Shown here piece by piece: positions 1 through 8,481 of a stretch of DNA of 36,045 nucleotides (the stretch's first letter is position 1; the number at the start of each line of letters is the position of its first letter). The notes under the pieces were generated by a model. The model was not told the DNA's origin. It searched no databases and saw only the letters and a list, made by a program, of their open reading frames with translations. This DNA comes from Clostridiales bacterium Firm_10 (lineage in GTDB: Bacteria; Bacillota; Clostridia; Christensenellales; Aristaeellaceae), in assembly GCA_001603025.1 (NCBI GenBank), contig LVAP01000018.1, forward strand, positions 1-36,045. The letters run 5' to 3'. A program made the position numbers and the translations under genes.

Positions 1-44
1 CTAGAACCTGAATCTAGCGCGTCTGCCAATTCCGCCATTCCCGC
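1..44 (-). tRNA. tRNA-Leu (CAG), 5' part only
   Basis: Read on the minus strand this is the 5' part of a leucine tRNA: the acceptor strand begins GCGGGAA, followed by a D-arm of the type GGCGGAATTGGCAGACGC and an anticodon stem-loop with CAG in the loop. The variable arm, T-arm and 3' end lie outside the window. It is the last visible gene of the tRNA operon. Confidence 0.85.
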
Positions 45-49
45 GAATA

Positions 50-134
<85 letters not shown>

Positions 135-157
135 ACGTGATGTAAAGTTGTCAATAG

Positions 158-230
158 AGCTGGCGATGGGACTTGAACCCGCAACCTGCTGATTACAAAT
201 CAGCTGCTCTGCCAATTGAGCTACACCAGC
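158..230 (-). tRNA. tRNA-Thr (TGT)
   Basis: This 73-nt cloverleaf has acceptor stem GCTGGTG/CGCCAGC and anticodon loop TTTGTAA (TGT). Unlike the other complete tRNAs here, the discriminator T is followed by CTA rather than CCA, so the CCA end must be added after transcription. Confidence 0.95.
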
Positions 231-267
231 GTGCGTTCGCATCCTCCGGCTCTGGAAGAAAACAGAA

Positions 268-344
268 TGGCGACCCGGAAGGGGCTCGAACCCTCGACCT
301 CCAGCGTGACAGGCTGGCGTACTAACCAACTGTACTACCGGGCC
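268..344 (-). tRNA. tRNA-Asp (GTC)
   Basis: The acceptor stem GGCCCGG/CCGGGTC (one G-T pair), anticodon loop CTGTCAC (GTC), T-arm with GGGTTCGAGCCC and encoded GCCA 3' end identify an aspartate tRNA of 77 nt. Confidence 0.95.
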
Positions 345-347
345 GCA

Positions 348-423
348 TGGTGGGCCTTCAGGGATTCGAACCCGGAACCGATCGGTTATGAGCCGAGTGC
401 TCTGACCGTTGAGCTAAAGGCCC
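348..423 (-). tRNA. tRNA with CAT anticodon (Met elongator or Ile2)
   Basis: This 76-nt tRNA has acceptor GGGCCTT/GAGGCCC-type pairing, anticodon loop CTCATAA (CAT) and an encoded ACCA end. It is not an initiator, because the first acceptor pair is G-C. Sequence alone does not separate elongator Met from the lysidine-modified Ile2 tRNA. Acceptor positions 4 and 5 are both C, as in known Ile2 substrates of TilS, which leans towards Ile2 but does not settle it. Confidence 0.9.
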
Positions 424-448
424 TCGTTTCGCCCTAAAGGCTAAAAAA

Positions 449-524
449 TGGTGACCCCATCGGGACTCGAACCCGAGTTACCGCCGTGAAAGGGCGATGT
501 CTTAGACCGCTTGACCATGGGGCC
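449..524 (-). tRNA. tRNA-Glu (TTC)
   Basis: This 76-nt minus-strand tRNA has acceptor 5' strand GGCCCCA, anticodon loop CTTTCAC (TTC), a normal T-arm and an encoded CCA at 449-451. Confidence 0.95.
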
Positions 525-535
525 ACGAGGATTTC

Positions 536-612
536 TGGTCGGGGTGACAGGATTCGAACCTGCGACCCCATGCTCCCAAAGCACGTGCGCTACCAGACTG
601 CGCTACACCCCG
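536..612 (-). tRNA. tRNA-Pro (TGG)
   Basis: This 77-nt tRNA has acceptor CGGGGTG/CACCCCG, anticodon loop TTTGGGA (TGG) and an encoded ACCA end. It is the first gene of the minus-strand tRNA operon and lies about 45 nt downstream of a consensus promoter. Confidence 0.95.
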
Positions 613-655
613 ACAGGGCTCGTTGGGACGCCTGTTCTCACAAGCAACAAAAGGA

Positions 656-684
656 ATTATACCAGCAGGCTTTCATCTTGTCAA
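656..684 (-). promoter_or_regulatory. consensus sigma-A promoter of the tRNA operon
   Basis: On the minus strand, TTGACA (679-684) is separated by exactly 17 nt from TATAAT (656-661). Both hexamers are perfect. The only downstream genes are the seven tRNAs, and such a strong promoter fits stable-RNA transcription. Confidence 0.9.
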
Positions 685-927
685 TACTCTTTTTGTGAAA
701 TATTGTGTTTAGAAAGCGGTTAAGACGCTTTTTCCGGCAAGGTTGTGGCTTGCCGCCACCGCGCCGCTATGTTATAATGAACAACAGGCCGTTTCCCGGT
801 GCGGGAAGCGGATAATAGCACCGTACTCCCGGCGCGCGATCGGCTGTCCGGCGCGTTTGAAACGAATGAAACAGCGCAGAATAAGTCGAAGGACTGCGGC
901 ACGCAAATCGACAAGGAGGCAGACGAC
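685..927. other. divergent intergenic region and protease leader
   Basis: This gap separates the tRNA operon promoter from the protease start. It holds the plus-strand promoter at 750-778, then a leader of about 140 nt with one hairpin: 789-797 pairs with 803-811 around a 5-nt loop. The open frame continues upstream of 928 but lacks a better start. No further gene was seen. Confidence 0.6.
750..778 (+). promoter_or_regulatory. promoter of the M16C protease gene
   Basis: TTGCCG (750-755) and a perfect TATAAT (773-778) are spaced by 17 nt, with the protease start codon about 150 nt downstream. The -35 box matches consensus at four of six positions. Confidence 0.65.
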
Positions 928-3795
928 ATGACGATCAATGACAGGATTCACGGCTTTACCGTTACGAACATCCAGCCGGTTGCGGAGATCGGTTCGGAGC
1001 TGGTGACCATGCGCCACGACAAAACCGGGGCGCGCCTGCTCTGGATGAAGAACGGCGATGAGAACAAGCTGTTCTCCATTGCCTTCAAAACCACGCCGTG
1101 CGACGACACCGGCATCTTCCACATCCTTGAGCACTCAGTGCTGGGCGGCTCGAAAAAATACCCAGTCAAGGAGCCCTTCCTTGAGCTGATGAAAGGCTCC
1201 ATGAATACTTTCCTGAATGCCATGACTTTCCCCGACAAGACCATGTTCCCGGTGTCCAGCCGCAATGACGCCGACTTCATGAACCTGACCCGCGTATATC
1301 TGGACGCCGTGTTCTGCCCGGCCATCTATGACAATCCTGGCATCTTCCAGCAGGAAGGCTGGCACATTGAGCTGCGCAGTCCTGAAGACGAGCCCATCTA
1401 TAAGGGCGTGGTGTTCAACGAGATGAAAGGCGCGTTTTCCTCCGTACAGGACCGCATGGGCACGGAGATCAAGCGCATGCTCTTCCCGGATAACTGCTAC
1501 GGTTTTGAGTCCGGCGGCGACCCGGCCGCCATTCCCGACCTGACCTACGGGCAGTTCCTGGCCGGGCACAGGGAGTTCTATCATCCCTCCAACGCGTATA
1601 TTTACCTCGACGGCTCCGTGGACATCGACGCGGTGCTGGCGCTGATCGACGGGGAGTATCTCTGTGGGTACGATCGTTCGGACGCCGACCACAAGATTGC
1701 CCTGCAGGCACCCATCGCCCCGACGACACGGACGGCCGAATACGAGATCGCGCCGGAGGAGCCGGCTGAAAACCGCGCGCACGTCGCCGTGGGCAAGGTG
1801 CTGGCCGACTGGCGCGAGCGCGGAAAGCAGGTGGCGCTGAGGGCGGTGGGCGAAGTGCTGGCCGGCTCGAACGACGCGCCGCTCAAGCGCGCCCTGCTGG
1901 ACACGGGCCTGTGCCGCGATGTGTCGCTGGATCTGGAGGACGGCGTGATGCAGCCCTTCGGCATCCTCAGTATCCTCAATACCGACGAGGCGCACGTCGG
2001 GACGCTGCTGGATGTGGTCAGGACGACCGCGGAGGATCTCATCGAAAAGGGACTGAACCGCGAGGACCTGGCCGCCGCCCTGAACCGGCTGGAGTTCCGC
2101 GAACGCGACGCGAAGGAGCCGAGGGGTCTCATCAGGAACATCAACATGCTGTCCAGCTGGCTCTACGGCGGCGATCCGCTGCTCTATGTGGGCTGCGATC
2201 AGGTGTTCAGGTTCCTGCGCGGCCAGCTGGACACGGGCTATTTCGAAGGGCTCGTGAGGGAATGGCTCCTGGAAGAAGAAGGCCGGGCAACGCTCACCAT
2301 GCTGCCCTCCCGCACCTACGGCGAGCGGCTGCGCAAGGCGGAGGCCGCCCGGCTGAAGGCCATCAGCACCGCCTGGACGCCGGCCGAGCGCGACGAAATC
2401 ATCGCGCAGAACGGGCGGCTGGATGCCTGGCAGCGGTCGGTCGACACGCCGGAGCAGCTGGCCACCATGCCGCAGCTGCCCCTGTCCGAGGTGAGCGAAA
2501 AGCCCCTGCCCATGCCCACGGAGGCGGGCGATGGGGAAGGCTTCACCGTGCTGTTCCACCAGGCGAAGGAGAAAGGCATCGTGTCGCTGAGGCTGTTCTT
2601 CTCGCTGGCCGACTGCGCGCCGGAGCAGATCTCCGCGCTGTCCGACATGACCTGCCTGCTGGGCAGCCTGCCCACGGCGCGCCGCGACGGGGCGGCGCTG
2701 CAGCGCGCTGTCAAGTCCCTGCTGGGCGAAACGCATTACAGCGTCGCGGCCTTCGGAAAGCGCGCGCGTCCCGAAGTGTGCCGTCCCTTCTTCGTGGCGA
2801 AGGCCCGCTTCCTTGAACAAAACGCGGACGAGGCGCTGGCCCTGCTGGCCGAAATCCTCACCGAGACGCAGTTTGACCACGCCGACGTCGTGCGCGAGCT
2901 GCTGCTGCAGGCCGACGAAGAGACCCGGCAGCGCATCATCGGCATGGGCAGCCGCTATGCCATGGGCCGTGCGTGCGCCGCGCTGTCCGCCGAGTCGGCC
3001 GTGACGGAACTGGCCGGCGGCTTCGAGGCGTACAGCCGGCGCCACCGGCTGCTGGCCGATGCCGACGCCGCGATCCCGGCGCTGATCCGCTCGCTTGTGG
3101 CCTTGCAGGGCGTGATCTTCACCCGCGCGCGACTGAGCGCCAGCCTGACCGCCAGCGCGAAGATGCCGCTGGCGAGGCTTGCCGCGCTGCTTCCTGAAGG
3201 CAAACGACCCACCGCGCAGGAGCTCGCCTTCTCCCTGGACCTGCCCGCGGCCCAGGGCATCCTGATCCCCGCGCCGGTGTCGTACTGCGGGTGGGCGCTG
3301 CCGCAGCGCGTGGATGACATGGCGGTGTGGAACGTGGCTTCCACGATCCTGTCGCTGGAATACCTGTGGAACGAGGTGCGCGTGAAGGGCGGTGCCTATG
3401 GCGCGGGCGCGAGCGTCAACCGGATGGGCGAGGCGGCTTTCTACTCCTATCGCGATCCCTCCCCGGCCGCGACGTTGGAGATCTGCCGGGGTGCCGCGGC
3501 CTTCCTGCGGCAGTACTGCGCGGATAAACCGTCGCTGGACCGCTACATCATCAGCACCATCGCCCAGGGTGAGCCGCTCCTCTCCGACAGCGAACGGGGC
3601 GGCGCCGCCGACGCGCTGTGGCTGCGCGGCGTGAGCGAAGAAGAACGCCTGGCTGAGCGCCGGCGCATGCTGGCCGTGACGGCCGCCGACCTGGAAGCTG
3701 TCTGCGATTGCCTTGAGACGGAGGGCATCCGCTGCGTCGTTGCGTCCCAGGAGGCGCTGAATGCCTGCGGCGGCCTGACCATCGAATCTATCTGA
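928..3795 (+). CDS. M16C-family zinc metalloprotease (PreP/Cym1-like)
   Basis: This 955-residue protein is a peptidase of the insulinase superfamily. Members of the M16C (presequence protease) group degrade short unfolded peptides inside a closed two-half chamber. The inverted zinc motif HILEH is at residues 65-69 (ligands His65 and His69, catalytic Glu68). The third ligand is probably Glu165 in VFNEMKG, about 96 residues later, as in PreP-type enzymes. The C-terminal half keeps the substrate-binding segment LWNEVRVKGGAYGAG. The length is normal for the subfamily and no signal peptide is seen, so the protein is probably cytoplasmic. The ATG at 928 follows AAGGAGG (913-919) with good spacing; an upstream in-frame extension to 799 has no such site. 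It is monocistronic, ending just before a strong hairpin. The substrate cannot be told from sequence. Confidence 0.92.
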   Translation: MTINDRIHGFTVTNIQPVAEIGSELVTMRHDKTGARLLWMKNGDENKLFSIAFKTTPCDDTGIFHILEHSVLGGSKKYPVKEPFLELMKGSMNTFLNAMTFPDKTMFPVSSRNDADFMNLTRVYLDAVFCPAIYDNPGIFQQEGWHIELRSPEDEPIYKGVVFNEMKGAFSSVQDRMGTEIKRMLFPDNCYGFESGGDPAAIPDLTYGQFLAGHREFYHPSNAYIYLDGSVDIDAVLALIDGEYLCGYDRSDADHKIALQAPIAPTTRTAEYEIAPEEPAENRAHVAVGKVLADWRERGKQVALRAVGEVLAGSNDAPLKRALLDTGLCRDVSLDLEDGVMQPFGILSILNTDEAHVGTLLDVVRTTAEDLIEKGLNREDLAAALNRLEFRERDAKEPRGLIRNINMLSSWLYGGDPLLYVGCDQVFRFLRGQLDTGYFEGLVREWLLEEEGRATLTMLPSRTYGERLRKAEAARLKAISTAWTPAERDEIIAQNGRLDAWQRSVDTPEQLATMPQLPLSEVSEKPLPMPTEAGDGEGFTVLFHQAKEKGIVSLRLFFSLADCAPEQISALSDMTCLLGSLPTARRDGAALQRAVKSLLGETHYSVAAFGKRARPEVCRPFFVAKARFLEQNADEALALLAEILTETQFDHADVVRELLLQADEETRQRIIGMGSRYAMGRACAALSAESAVTELAGGFEAYSRRHRLLADADAAIPALIRSLVALQGVIFTRARLSASLTASAKMPLARLAALLPEGKRPTAQELAFSLDLPAAQGILIPAPVSYCGWALPQRVDDMAVWNVASTILSLEYLWNEVRVKGGAYGAGASVNRMGEAAFYSYRDPSPAATLEICRGAAAFLRQYCADKPSLDRYIISTIAQGEPLLSDSERGGAADALWLRGVSEEERLAERRRMLAVTAADLEAVCDCLETEGIRCVVASQEALNACGGLTIESI

Positions 3796-3802
3796 AACGG
3801 AA

Positions 3803-3833
3803 GCGGAGCTGCCGGCTTAGCCGGCAGCTCCGC
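3803..3833. terminator. long perfect hairpin after the protease gene
   Basis: 3803-3816 pairs perfectly with 3820-3833 (14 bp, 3-nt loop), starting 8 nt after the protease stop. No T run follows on the plus strand, so it may be a T-poor terminator or an mRNA 3' stabiliser. It lies between two convergent genes. Confidence 0.55.
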
Positions 3834-3871
3834 AGGACATTGACAAACGCCGTGGTTTTCCCACAAACAAG

Positions 3872-3896
3872 GCCGCTCTCCCTTCCGGAAAGCGGC
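3872..3896 (-). terminator. terminator of the J-domain gene
   Basis: On the minus strand a hairpin with GCCGCT/AGCGGC ends and a GGAA-type loop begins right after the TAA stop at 3897-3899. It is followed by a moderately T-rich stretch (CTTGTTTGTGG). Confidence 0.55.
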
Positions 3897-4415
3897 TTAT
3901 CTTTTGCCTGTAAACGTGCTCATCACGCGCGATAAGAAGGGACGGCCCTTTTTCTGGTTGCGGATGGCTTCGGCGCTCATGTACGCGGCGCGGTATTGCT
4001 GGTTGTGCGGCTTCTGCCGCGCGGCGATGCCGAAATACAGCACGGCTTTTTCATATTCACCCTGCCGGAGCAGGATGGCCCCGAACAGGTAGTTCCACTC
4101 GGCGCTGCGGGCGGCGATGCGCATGAGGGCCTGCCGCGCGGCCGATACCTGGCCGATCTCCAGCAGCCTGCGGGCGTCGGCGAACTGCTCGTCCTCAGGT
4201 GTGACGGTGTTCAGGTCGATGCCGGAGGAGGAGGCTTCGATCGCCTCATGATAGGCGATGTTGATGGCGGTCATCTTCTGTTCGGCCCACATTCGCTCAG
4301 GTCCCGCGGGGAAGCGATCGGGATGCCAGCGCCGCGCCATATCGCGATAAGCCCGTCGGATTTCGCGCTCATCGGCGCTTCGGGCGATGCCGAGGATTTC
4401 ATAGGCGTCTGCCAC
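3897..4415 (-). CDS. J-domain (DnaJ-like) protein with C-terminal TPR-like helices
   Basis: This 172-residue protein begins with a J domain: YEILGIARSADEREIRRAYR, then the Hsp70-stimulating HPD motif at residues 31-33. It lacks the glycine-rich and zinc-finger parts of true DnaJ. After a linker, residues from about 80 to 155 form helical repeats (LLRQGEYEKAVLYFGIAARQ) that look like tetratricopeptide units, so it is likely a specialised DnaK co-chaperone with a peptide-binding or scaffold tail. No signal or membrane segment is visible. Translation probably starts at GTG 4413-4415, 8 nt after AAGGAGG (4424-4430). A TATAAT at 4454-4459 may be its -10 box. The partner protein is unknown. Confidence 0.85.
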   Translation of the reverse strand: MADAYEILGIARSADEREIRRAYRDMARRWHPDRFPAGPERMWAEQKMTAINIAYHEAIEASSSGIDLNTVTPEDEQFADARRLLEIGQVSAARQALMRIAARSAEWNYLFGAILLRQGEYEKAVLYFGIAARQKPHNQQYRAAYMSAEAIRNQKKGRPFLSRVMSTFTGKR

Positions 4416-4453
4416 TGGCGTTCCCTCCTTCCCGGTTCAAAACTGCTCTTACT

Positions 4454-4459
4454 ATTATA
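4454..4459 (-). promoter_or_regulatory. possible -10 box of the J-domain gene
   Basis: A perfect TATAAT on the minus strand sits about 40 nt upstream of the GTG start. No convincing -35 hexamer is seen 16-18 nt further upstream, so this is only tentative. Confidence 0.4.
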
Positions 4460-4503
4460 CTACGCGATAATCCCCCTGTGCTCTGCCGTTTCCATTAAAT
4501 TTT

Positions 4504-4534
4504 CGCCGCGGAAGGCGTAAATCCTGCCGCGGCG
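4504..4534. terminator. hairpin after the MFS gene
   Basis: CGCCGCGG (4504-4511) pairs with CCGCGGCG (4527-4534). Downstream of the MFS stop codon on the minus strand it is flanked by an A/T-rich stretch on each side. It probably separates MFS transcription from the J-domain gene. Confidence 0.5.
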
Positions 4535-4545
4535 GTTAATTTATT

Positions 4546-5715
4546 TTATTTTTTGCCATTCAGCGCGCTCATTCGCCAGTAACGGGGGGCGAAGATGAGC
4601 AGCGCGGCTCCGGAAATACAGGCCATCAGCGCGAAGCCCATTTGGATGCTGCCCATGGTGCTGGCGACCAGGCCGCCGCCCAGGATGCCAAACGCCCGCG
4701 CGATGCCGAAGCCCACGACGGCGATGAGCATCTGGCCGCTGGCCTTCAGCTCGTCCGGAATGGTGTCGTTGATGTATTTGGACATGGACACGGTCATCAC
4801 GATGAAGCCGCCGCAGTGCAGCACCTGGCTGGCCAGCGCCACATACGCGCTGCTTGTGGAGGCCAGCAGGATCCACCGCAGGGTCATGACCAGCGCGGAG
4901 ATGGACATGAGCTTGCCCACGCCCAGCTTTTCATACAGCCTGTCCGCATTCAGAAGGAACGGGACTTCGCTCACCGCCGAGAGAAAATAGCAAAGGCCGA
5001 GCAGGCTGGTCGTGCCGCCCGGCAGCGAGGTGAAGTGGATGGAGAAGAAACTGTAGAAATAGCCCATCGTGAGCTGCAGGAGCATCAGCAGGGCGAGCAG
5101 CCCCGGCATGTGCTTCATTTTCAGGATGGCCGTTATGTTCATCTTCCGGCCGCCGTCAGACTGGTGCCCCGCGGTGACGGGCAGCACGCGCGAGAACAGC
5201 AGCAGCGTGACCAGCAGGGCGGAGGTGGCGTAGACGACCATCTCCATGCGGTCCGGCGGGAGGATCAGGCCCCACGCGAGGTTCATCACGGCGAAGGAAA
5301 GGCAGCCCATCAGCCTGATCGGTCCGAAGGGATATCCGCCCGGCGTAAGCGCCTCGAGGATGATCGAATCGCCCATCGGCTGGATGGAGGTGTAGGCCGC
5401 GGAGAACAGACAGCTGATTGGCAGCAGCCACCAGAACGAATCTGAGACCCTGAACAGCAGCACGATCACTGCGCTGAGTATAATCAGCCCGTTCAGCACG
5501 CGGTTGCGGCTGCCGGCCCGGTCGCCCGCGGCGCCCCACAGCGGCTGGGCGATGATGGCGACGATGGGCGTCGCGGCCAGGATGACGCTCAGCTGGGCGG
5601 TGGTCATGCCGGCCGATTCAAAATACTTTGACGCATAACCCTGATACACGGCGTTGGCCATGTAGTATAACGAGAGGAACAGGCCGTAGCGCCAGGGATA
5701 GTTTGTTCCTTTCAT
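4546..5715 (-). CDS. MFS transporter
   Basis: This 389-residue polytopic membrane protein has about 12 hydrophobic segments and the length of a major facilitator. The MFS signature loop between helices 2 and 3 is visible as GAAGDRAGSRNR (residues 61-72). The overall look (short N-terminus, LYYMANAVYQGY in helix 1) resembles the LacY/MFS_1-like group of sugar or nucleoside symporters, but the substrate cannot be assigned. The ATG at 5715 follows AGGAGGT by 10 nt. It lies 88 nt downstream of the SNF2 helicase on the same strand, so it could be read through from that operon or have a weak promoter of its own; no clear one was seen. Confidence 0.85.
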   Translation of the reverse strand: MKGTNYPWRYGLFLSLYYMANAVYQGYASKYFESAGMTTAQLSVILAATPIVAIIAQPLWGAAGDRAGSRNRVLNGLIILSAVIVLLFRVSDSFWWLLPISCLFSAAYTSIQPMGDSIILEALTPGGYPFGPIRLMGCLSFAVMNLAWGLILPPDRMEMVVYATSALLVTLLLFSRVLPVTAGHQSDGGRKMNITAILKMKHMPGLLALLMLLQLTMGYFYSFFSIHFTSLPGGTTSLLGLCYFLSAVSEVPFLLNADRLYEKLGVGKLMSISALVMTLRWILLASTSSAYVALASQVLHCGGFIVMTVSMSKYINDTIPDELKASGQMLIAVVGFGIARAFGILGGGLVASTMGSIQMGFALMACISGAALLIFAPRYWRMSALNGKK

Positions 5716-5803
5716 GGTTGGTCAGACCTCCTGCATGGAATGGGAGGGGCGGATGGAATGCGCCGGCCCCGAAGGCATTTTACCCTGTTTTGCGGGCGCG
5801 GAT

Positions 5804-7534
5804 TCAGGACCCTTCGGCTTTCAGGCGTTCCACGAGCGCGCGGATGTGCGCCCTCGCCTCGCTCTGCTGGGCCCATGTTTCGTCCTGCGTGGGCGTCCGG
5901 TCGCCCATCAGGCCGATGAATTGGCTCACCTTGAGGCCCAGCGCCTGCTGCATTTCCTGATCGGACCCCTTGGGGCTCACCAGGTAGTAGCACAGCAGCG
6001 AATCCTCCTGGCCGATGCGGTGCGCGCGGTCCTCCGCCTGGGAATGCACGGCGGGCGACCAGTCCAGCTCGCCGAACACCACGCAGCTGGCGCGCTGCAG
6101 GTTGAGGCCGCTGGCTGAGCGCAGCGAAATGACGCACAGGTCGGTTTTGCCCAGCATGAAGGCGTTCACGGCGGCATCCTTCTGGGCGTCGGTCTCGCGG
6201 CCGGTGATGAAGACCGGCCTGTAGGGCTTGAATTCCCTTTTGTAGATGTCCATCACCCGGTGGTGATGGGCGAAGAGCAGCACCTTCTCGCCGCCGTCCA
6301 GCAGCGTGCGCACAAAGGCCGCCACATAGGGGGCCTTGGCGCAGCCGGTGGCCTGCCGCTCATCCTGCGAGATCTGATCTTCGATGAGGGCACGGCGCGA
6401 TTCGTCTGCCTCGTCGAGCAGCTTCAGGCGCTCGAAGGCGGGGGATATCATCTCGCGGTACAGCGCGTCGTCCCAGTCGATCTCCTGCACGAGGCGGCGC
6501 TTGGGCGGGAGCTGCTTGAGCACATCCTGCTTGGTGCGGCGCAGCATGAGGCCTTCGCTGCGCAGGTAGTCGCCCAGAATCTCCGGCTTGGCCACGATGT
6601 TGCTGTTGTAGCCGTAGCACCATTCGCGCGAAAAGCTTTCCCAGTCGCCCAGAAAGTGGAAATCGAGGATGTTGACGACGTTCCAGATCTCGCCGCCGTT
6701 GTTGTAGATGGGCGTGCCGGACAGCCCGATCACGCTTTCCGCGGCGCCGGAGAGCAGGCTGGCGGCGGAGTATTTTTCCGTGCCGGCGCGCCGCAGCTCC
6801 TGAATCTCGTCGAAGATGACGGCGCGAAAGCCCACATCCGGCAGCACGTTCTTCCAGCCGCGCAGCAGCAGGTAGTGGATGATGTACACGTCCGCCTCGG
6901 GCAGCCTGTAGGGCGTGAGGCCGCGGATGACATGCACGCGCAGGCCGTTTTCCATCTTCAGGAAACGCTCAGCCTCCCGCGTCCAGTTGCGCACCAGGTG
7001 CGCCGGCACCACGACCAGCGCCGGGAAGTTTGCCGTGGCGGCCAGATAGGCCAGCGCCTGCACGGTCTTGCCCAGGCCCATCTCATCGGCCAGCAGCGCG
7101 CGCGTGCTGCTCAGCAGGAACGCCAGCCCCTGCTGCTGGAAGGGCATCAGCTCGCCCTTAAAGGCGCTTTCGGGCGGCGTGGCGAACTGAGGCGCGGCCA
7201 ACTGGCGTTGCCGCTGGACGGCGTATTCGCGGGCCTCTTCGAGCGCCTGTTCCCAGCGCGCCTGGTCGGCCTCGCGGATTTCCAGGGGGTAGCGCAGCAT
7301 GAGCCAGTTCAGGTCCCCGATGATGCGCCGGTGGGCGGTGAACCGCGCGACACCGCGGCCGCGTCCCTCGCAGCCCGGAAAGAGGCGCTTGGCCAGCTCG
7401 GTGACACAGGGCTCGCCCTTGATCATCCAGCATCTGGCGCGGCGGTTATAACTCAGCGTGCCGTAGGTTTTGCCCGTCACGGCCGCGTCCCGCAGGTAAG
7501 CGGGGTAGATATCCGGGAAATCATAATCATTCAT
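5804..7534 (-). CDS. SNF2-family DNA-dependent ATPase/helicase (SMARCAL1-like)
   Basis: This 576-residue protein has the two RecA-like lobes of an SF2 Snf2 motor. Residues about 130-140 carry the Q-like motif PFQQQGLAFL, 149-160 the Walker A (ADEMGLGKTVQA), 242-245 the Walker B variant DEIQ, 272-275 SGTP, 332-337 RRTKQD and 499-509 motif VI (QAEDRAHRIGQ). All ATPase motifs look intact. The compact architecture without chromatin-reader domains is like SMARCAL1/phage-type enzymes, which remodel or anneal DNA. The N-terminal 125 residues are lineage-specific and may bind DNA. The ATG at 7534 overlaps the TGA of the upstream nuclease-like gene (ATGA), so the two are translationally coupled. The longer open frame upstream is not needed. 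A role in repair, replication restart or defence is possible. Confidence 0.9.
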   Translation of the reverse strand: MNDYDFPDIYPAYLRDAAVTGKTYGTLSYNRRARCWMIKGEPCVTELAKRLFPGCEGRGRGVARFTAHRRIIGDLNWLMLRYPLEIREADQARWEQALEEAREYAVQRQRQLAAPQFATPPESAFKGELMPFQQQGLAFLLSSTRALLADEMGLGKTVQALAYLAATANFPALVVVPAHLVRNWTREAERFLKMENGLRVHVIRGLTPYRLPEADVYIIHYLLLRGWKNVLPDVGFRAVIFDEIQELRRAGTEKYSAASLLSGAAESVIGLSGTPIYNNGGEIWNVVNILDFHFLGDWESFSREWCYGYNSNIVAKPEILGDYLRSEGLMLRRTKQDVLKQLPPKRRLVQEIDWDDALYREMISPAFERLKLLDEADESRRALIEDQISQDERQATGCAKAPYVAAFVRTLLDGGEKVLLFAHHHRVMDIYKREFKPYRPVFITGRETDAQKDAAVNAFMLGKTDLCVISLRSASGLNLQRASCVVFGELDWSPAVHSQAEDRAHRIGQEDSLLCYYLVSPKGSDQEMQQALGLKVSQFIGLMGDRTPTQDETWAQQSEARAHIRALVERLKAEGS

Positions 7535-7923
7535 GGCAGTGCGATGCCCCATAACCTGTTGAGCCCGACGACGAGAATTGGCTTGCCGCACAGCAAGGAA
7601 GGCAGGAAGACGCGCGTATCGACCACCAGGATGAGCGCTTCGAGCGCATCCTGCTCGAGATAGCGCCGGCACTGCTCGGTGAGGCGGCGTCTGTCCGGTT
7701 TGCCGCGCTTGACCTCAATGCCCACGCCGTCCACCAGGAAGTCGATGCGGCAGCGCGGCGCGATCATTGCCTCGTGCTGTACGGAAAAGCCGCCGTCTTT
7801 CAGGGCGGCGGCGATGAGTGTGTGAAGCTGATACTCGCTCTCGGTGAGCGGAATGCGCAGTGTCTCAAGCGCGTGCCTCAGCATATTGAGCTTTCCGGAT
7901 AGTTCGTTCTGCATGGCCGTCAT
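7531..7923 (-). CDS. PD-(D/E)XK nuclease-like protein
   Basis: This 130-residue protein shows the core of a restriction-endonuclease-like fold: Glu30 in an N-terminal helix, RIDFLV with Asp61, then IEVKRG with Glu70 and Lys72 (D-X8-E-X-K), followed by a helix with Gln84 and Tyr88 (EQCRRYL), as in many PD-(D/E)XK families. It is small and resembles the DUF559/VRR-NUC size class, but I do not recognise the exact family. Its ATG (7921-7923) overlaps the TGA of the upstream membrane protein, and its own TGA overlaps the helicase start, so the three are made together. It likely cuts or binds DNA alongside the Snf2 motor. Activity is inferred from motifs only. Confidence 0.75.
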   Translation of the reverse strand: MTAMQNELSGKLNMLRHALETLRIPLTESEYQLHTLIAAALKDGGFSVQHEAMIAPRCRIDFLVDGVGIEVKRGKPDRRRLTEQCRRYLEQDALEALILVVDTRVFLPSLLCGKPILVVGLNRLWGIALP

Positions 7924-8453
7924 GAGGCGGGGTCGGGCGCTCCGCATTCGGGGCAGGGATTGTAGCCGGCGCGGATGGCCTGGGTGAGCGTGACGGAAGG
8001 CGTGGTGCTCTTGACCCACTGGCAGTCCTTGTTGTGGTAGTACTGCCCGCCTGTGTTGCAGTAGACGATGACGGGCTGCGGGGTGGGGCTGGTTTCCACG
8101 ATGATGGCGGTGCGCCGCGGGGTGTATACGTCGATCGACTCGCGGTCGGCGGGCGCTTCCGGGCCGAGCATCTCAACCTGCAGGTGATCGCCCACCACGC
8201 GCACACCGCCGGTCTGCCGGGCGGGCGGATCCGTCATGGGCGTGAGGATCAGCACGATGACGAAGGCAACGAGGGCCGACGCGCCGATCTTGACAAGGCG
8301 GGGCCAGCGGGTGCGCGTCCACATGAGGTAAAGCCCCAGCGGCGGACAGAGCACCAGGCGCAGGATGACGCCTATGTTCCTGCGGCGCTTCCTGGCTGCG
8401 GCCCGGTCGATGTTCCTGTTCAAGACGGAGTCACGCCCTTCTTCTGTAAACAT
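7920..8453 (-). CDS. membrane protein with C-terminal zinc-binding (Ada-like) cysteine motif
   Basis: This protein of unknown function has 177 residues. A basic N-terminus (RAAARKRRRN) precedes two hydrophobic segments at about 28-45 and 55-72. A polar region follows, then a C-terminal cysteine/histidine module with Cys132, His140, Cys144 and PCPEC (Cys167, Cys170). The spacing, with an A-x-x-x-GY-x-PC-x-x-C ending, resembles the small zinc modules of Ada N-termini and of secreted nuclease tails, so a zinc site is likely. It heads the coupled operon with the nuclease-like and Snf2 genes. The ATG at 8453 was preferred over an in-frame TTG at 8471, because the promoter at 8482-8510 would start RNA only a few bases before the TTG. 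No good ribosome site is visible for either. Confidence 0.65.
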   Translation of the reverse strand: MFTEEGRDSVLNRNIDRAAARKRRRNIGVILRLVLCPPLGLYLMWTRTRWPRLVKIGASALVAFVIVLILTPMTDPPARQTGGVRVVGDHLQVEMLGPEAPADRESIDVYTPRRTAIIVETSPTPQPVIVYCNTGGQYYHNKDCQWVKSTTPSVTLTQAIRAGYNPCPECGAPDPAS

Positions 8454-8481
8454 AACGATGCCATATATCAAATCACCCTAT

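Noticed and set aside
1135..3045. Long minus-strand open frame opposite the protease gene
   Set aside because: Shadow of a high-GC coding strand; low-complexity composition, no domain, and the plus-strand M16C protein is unambiguous.
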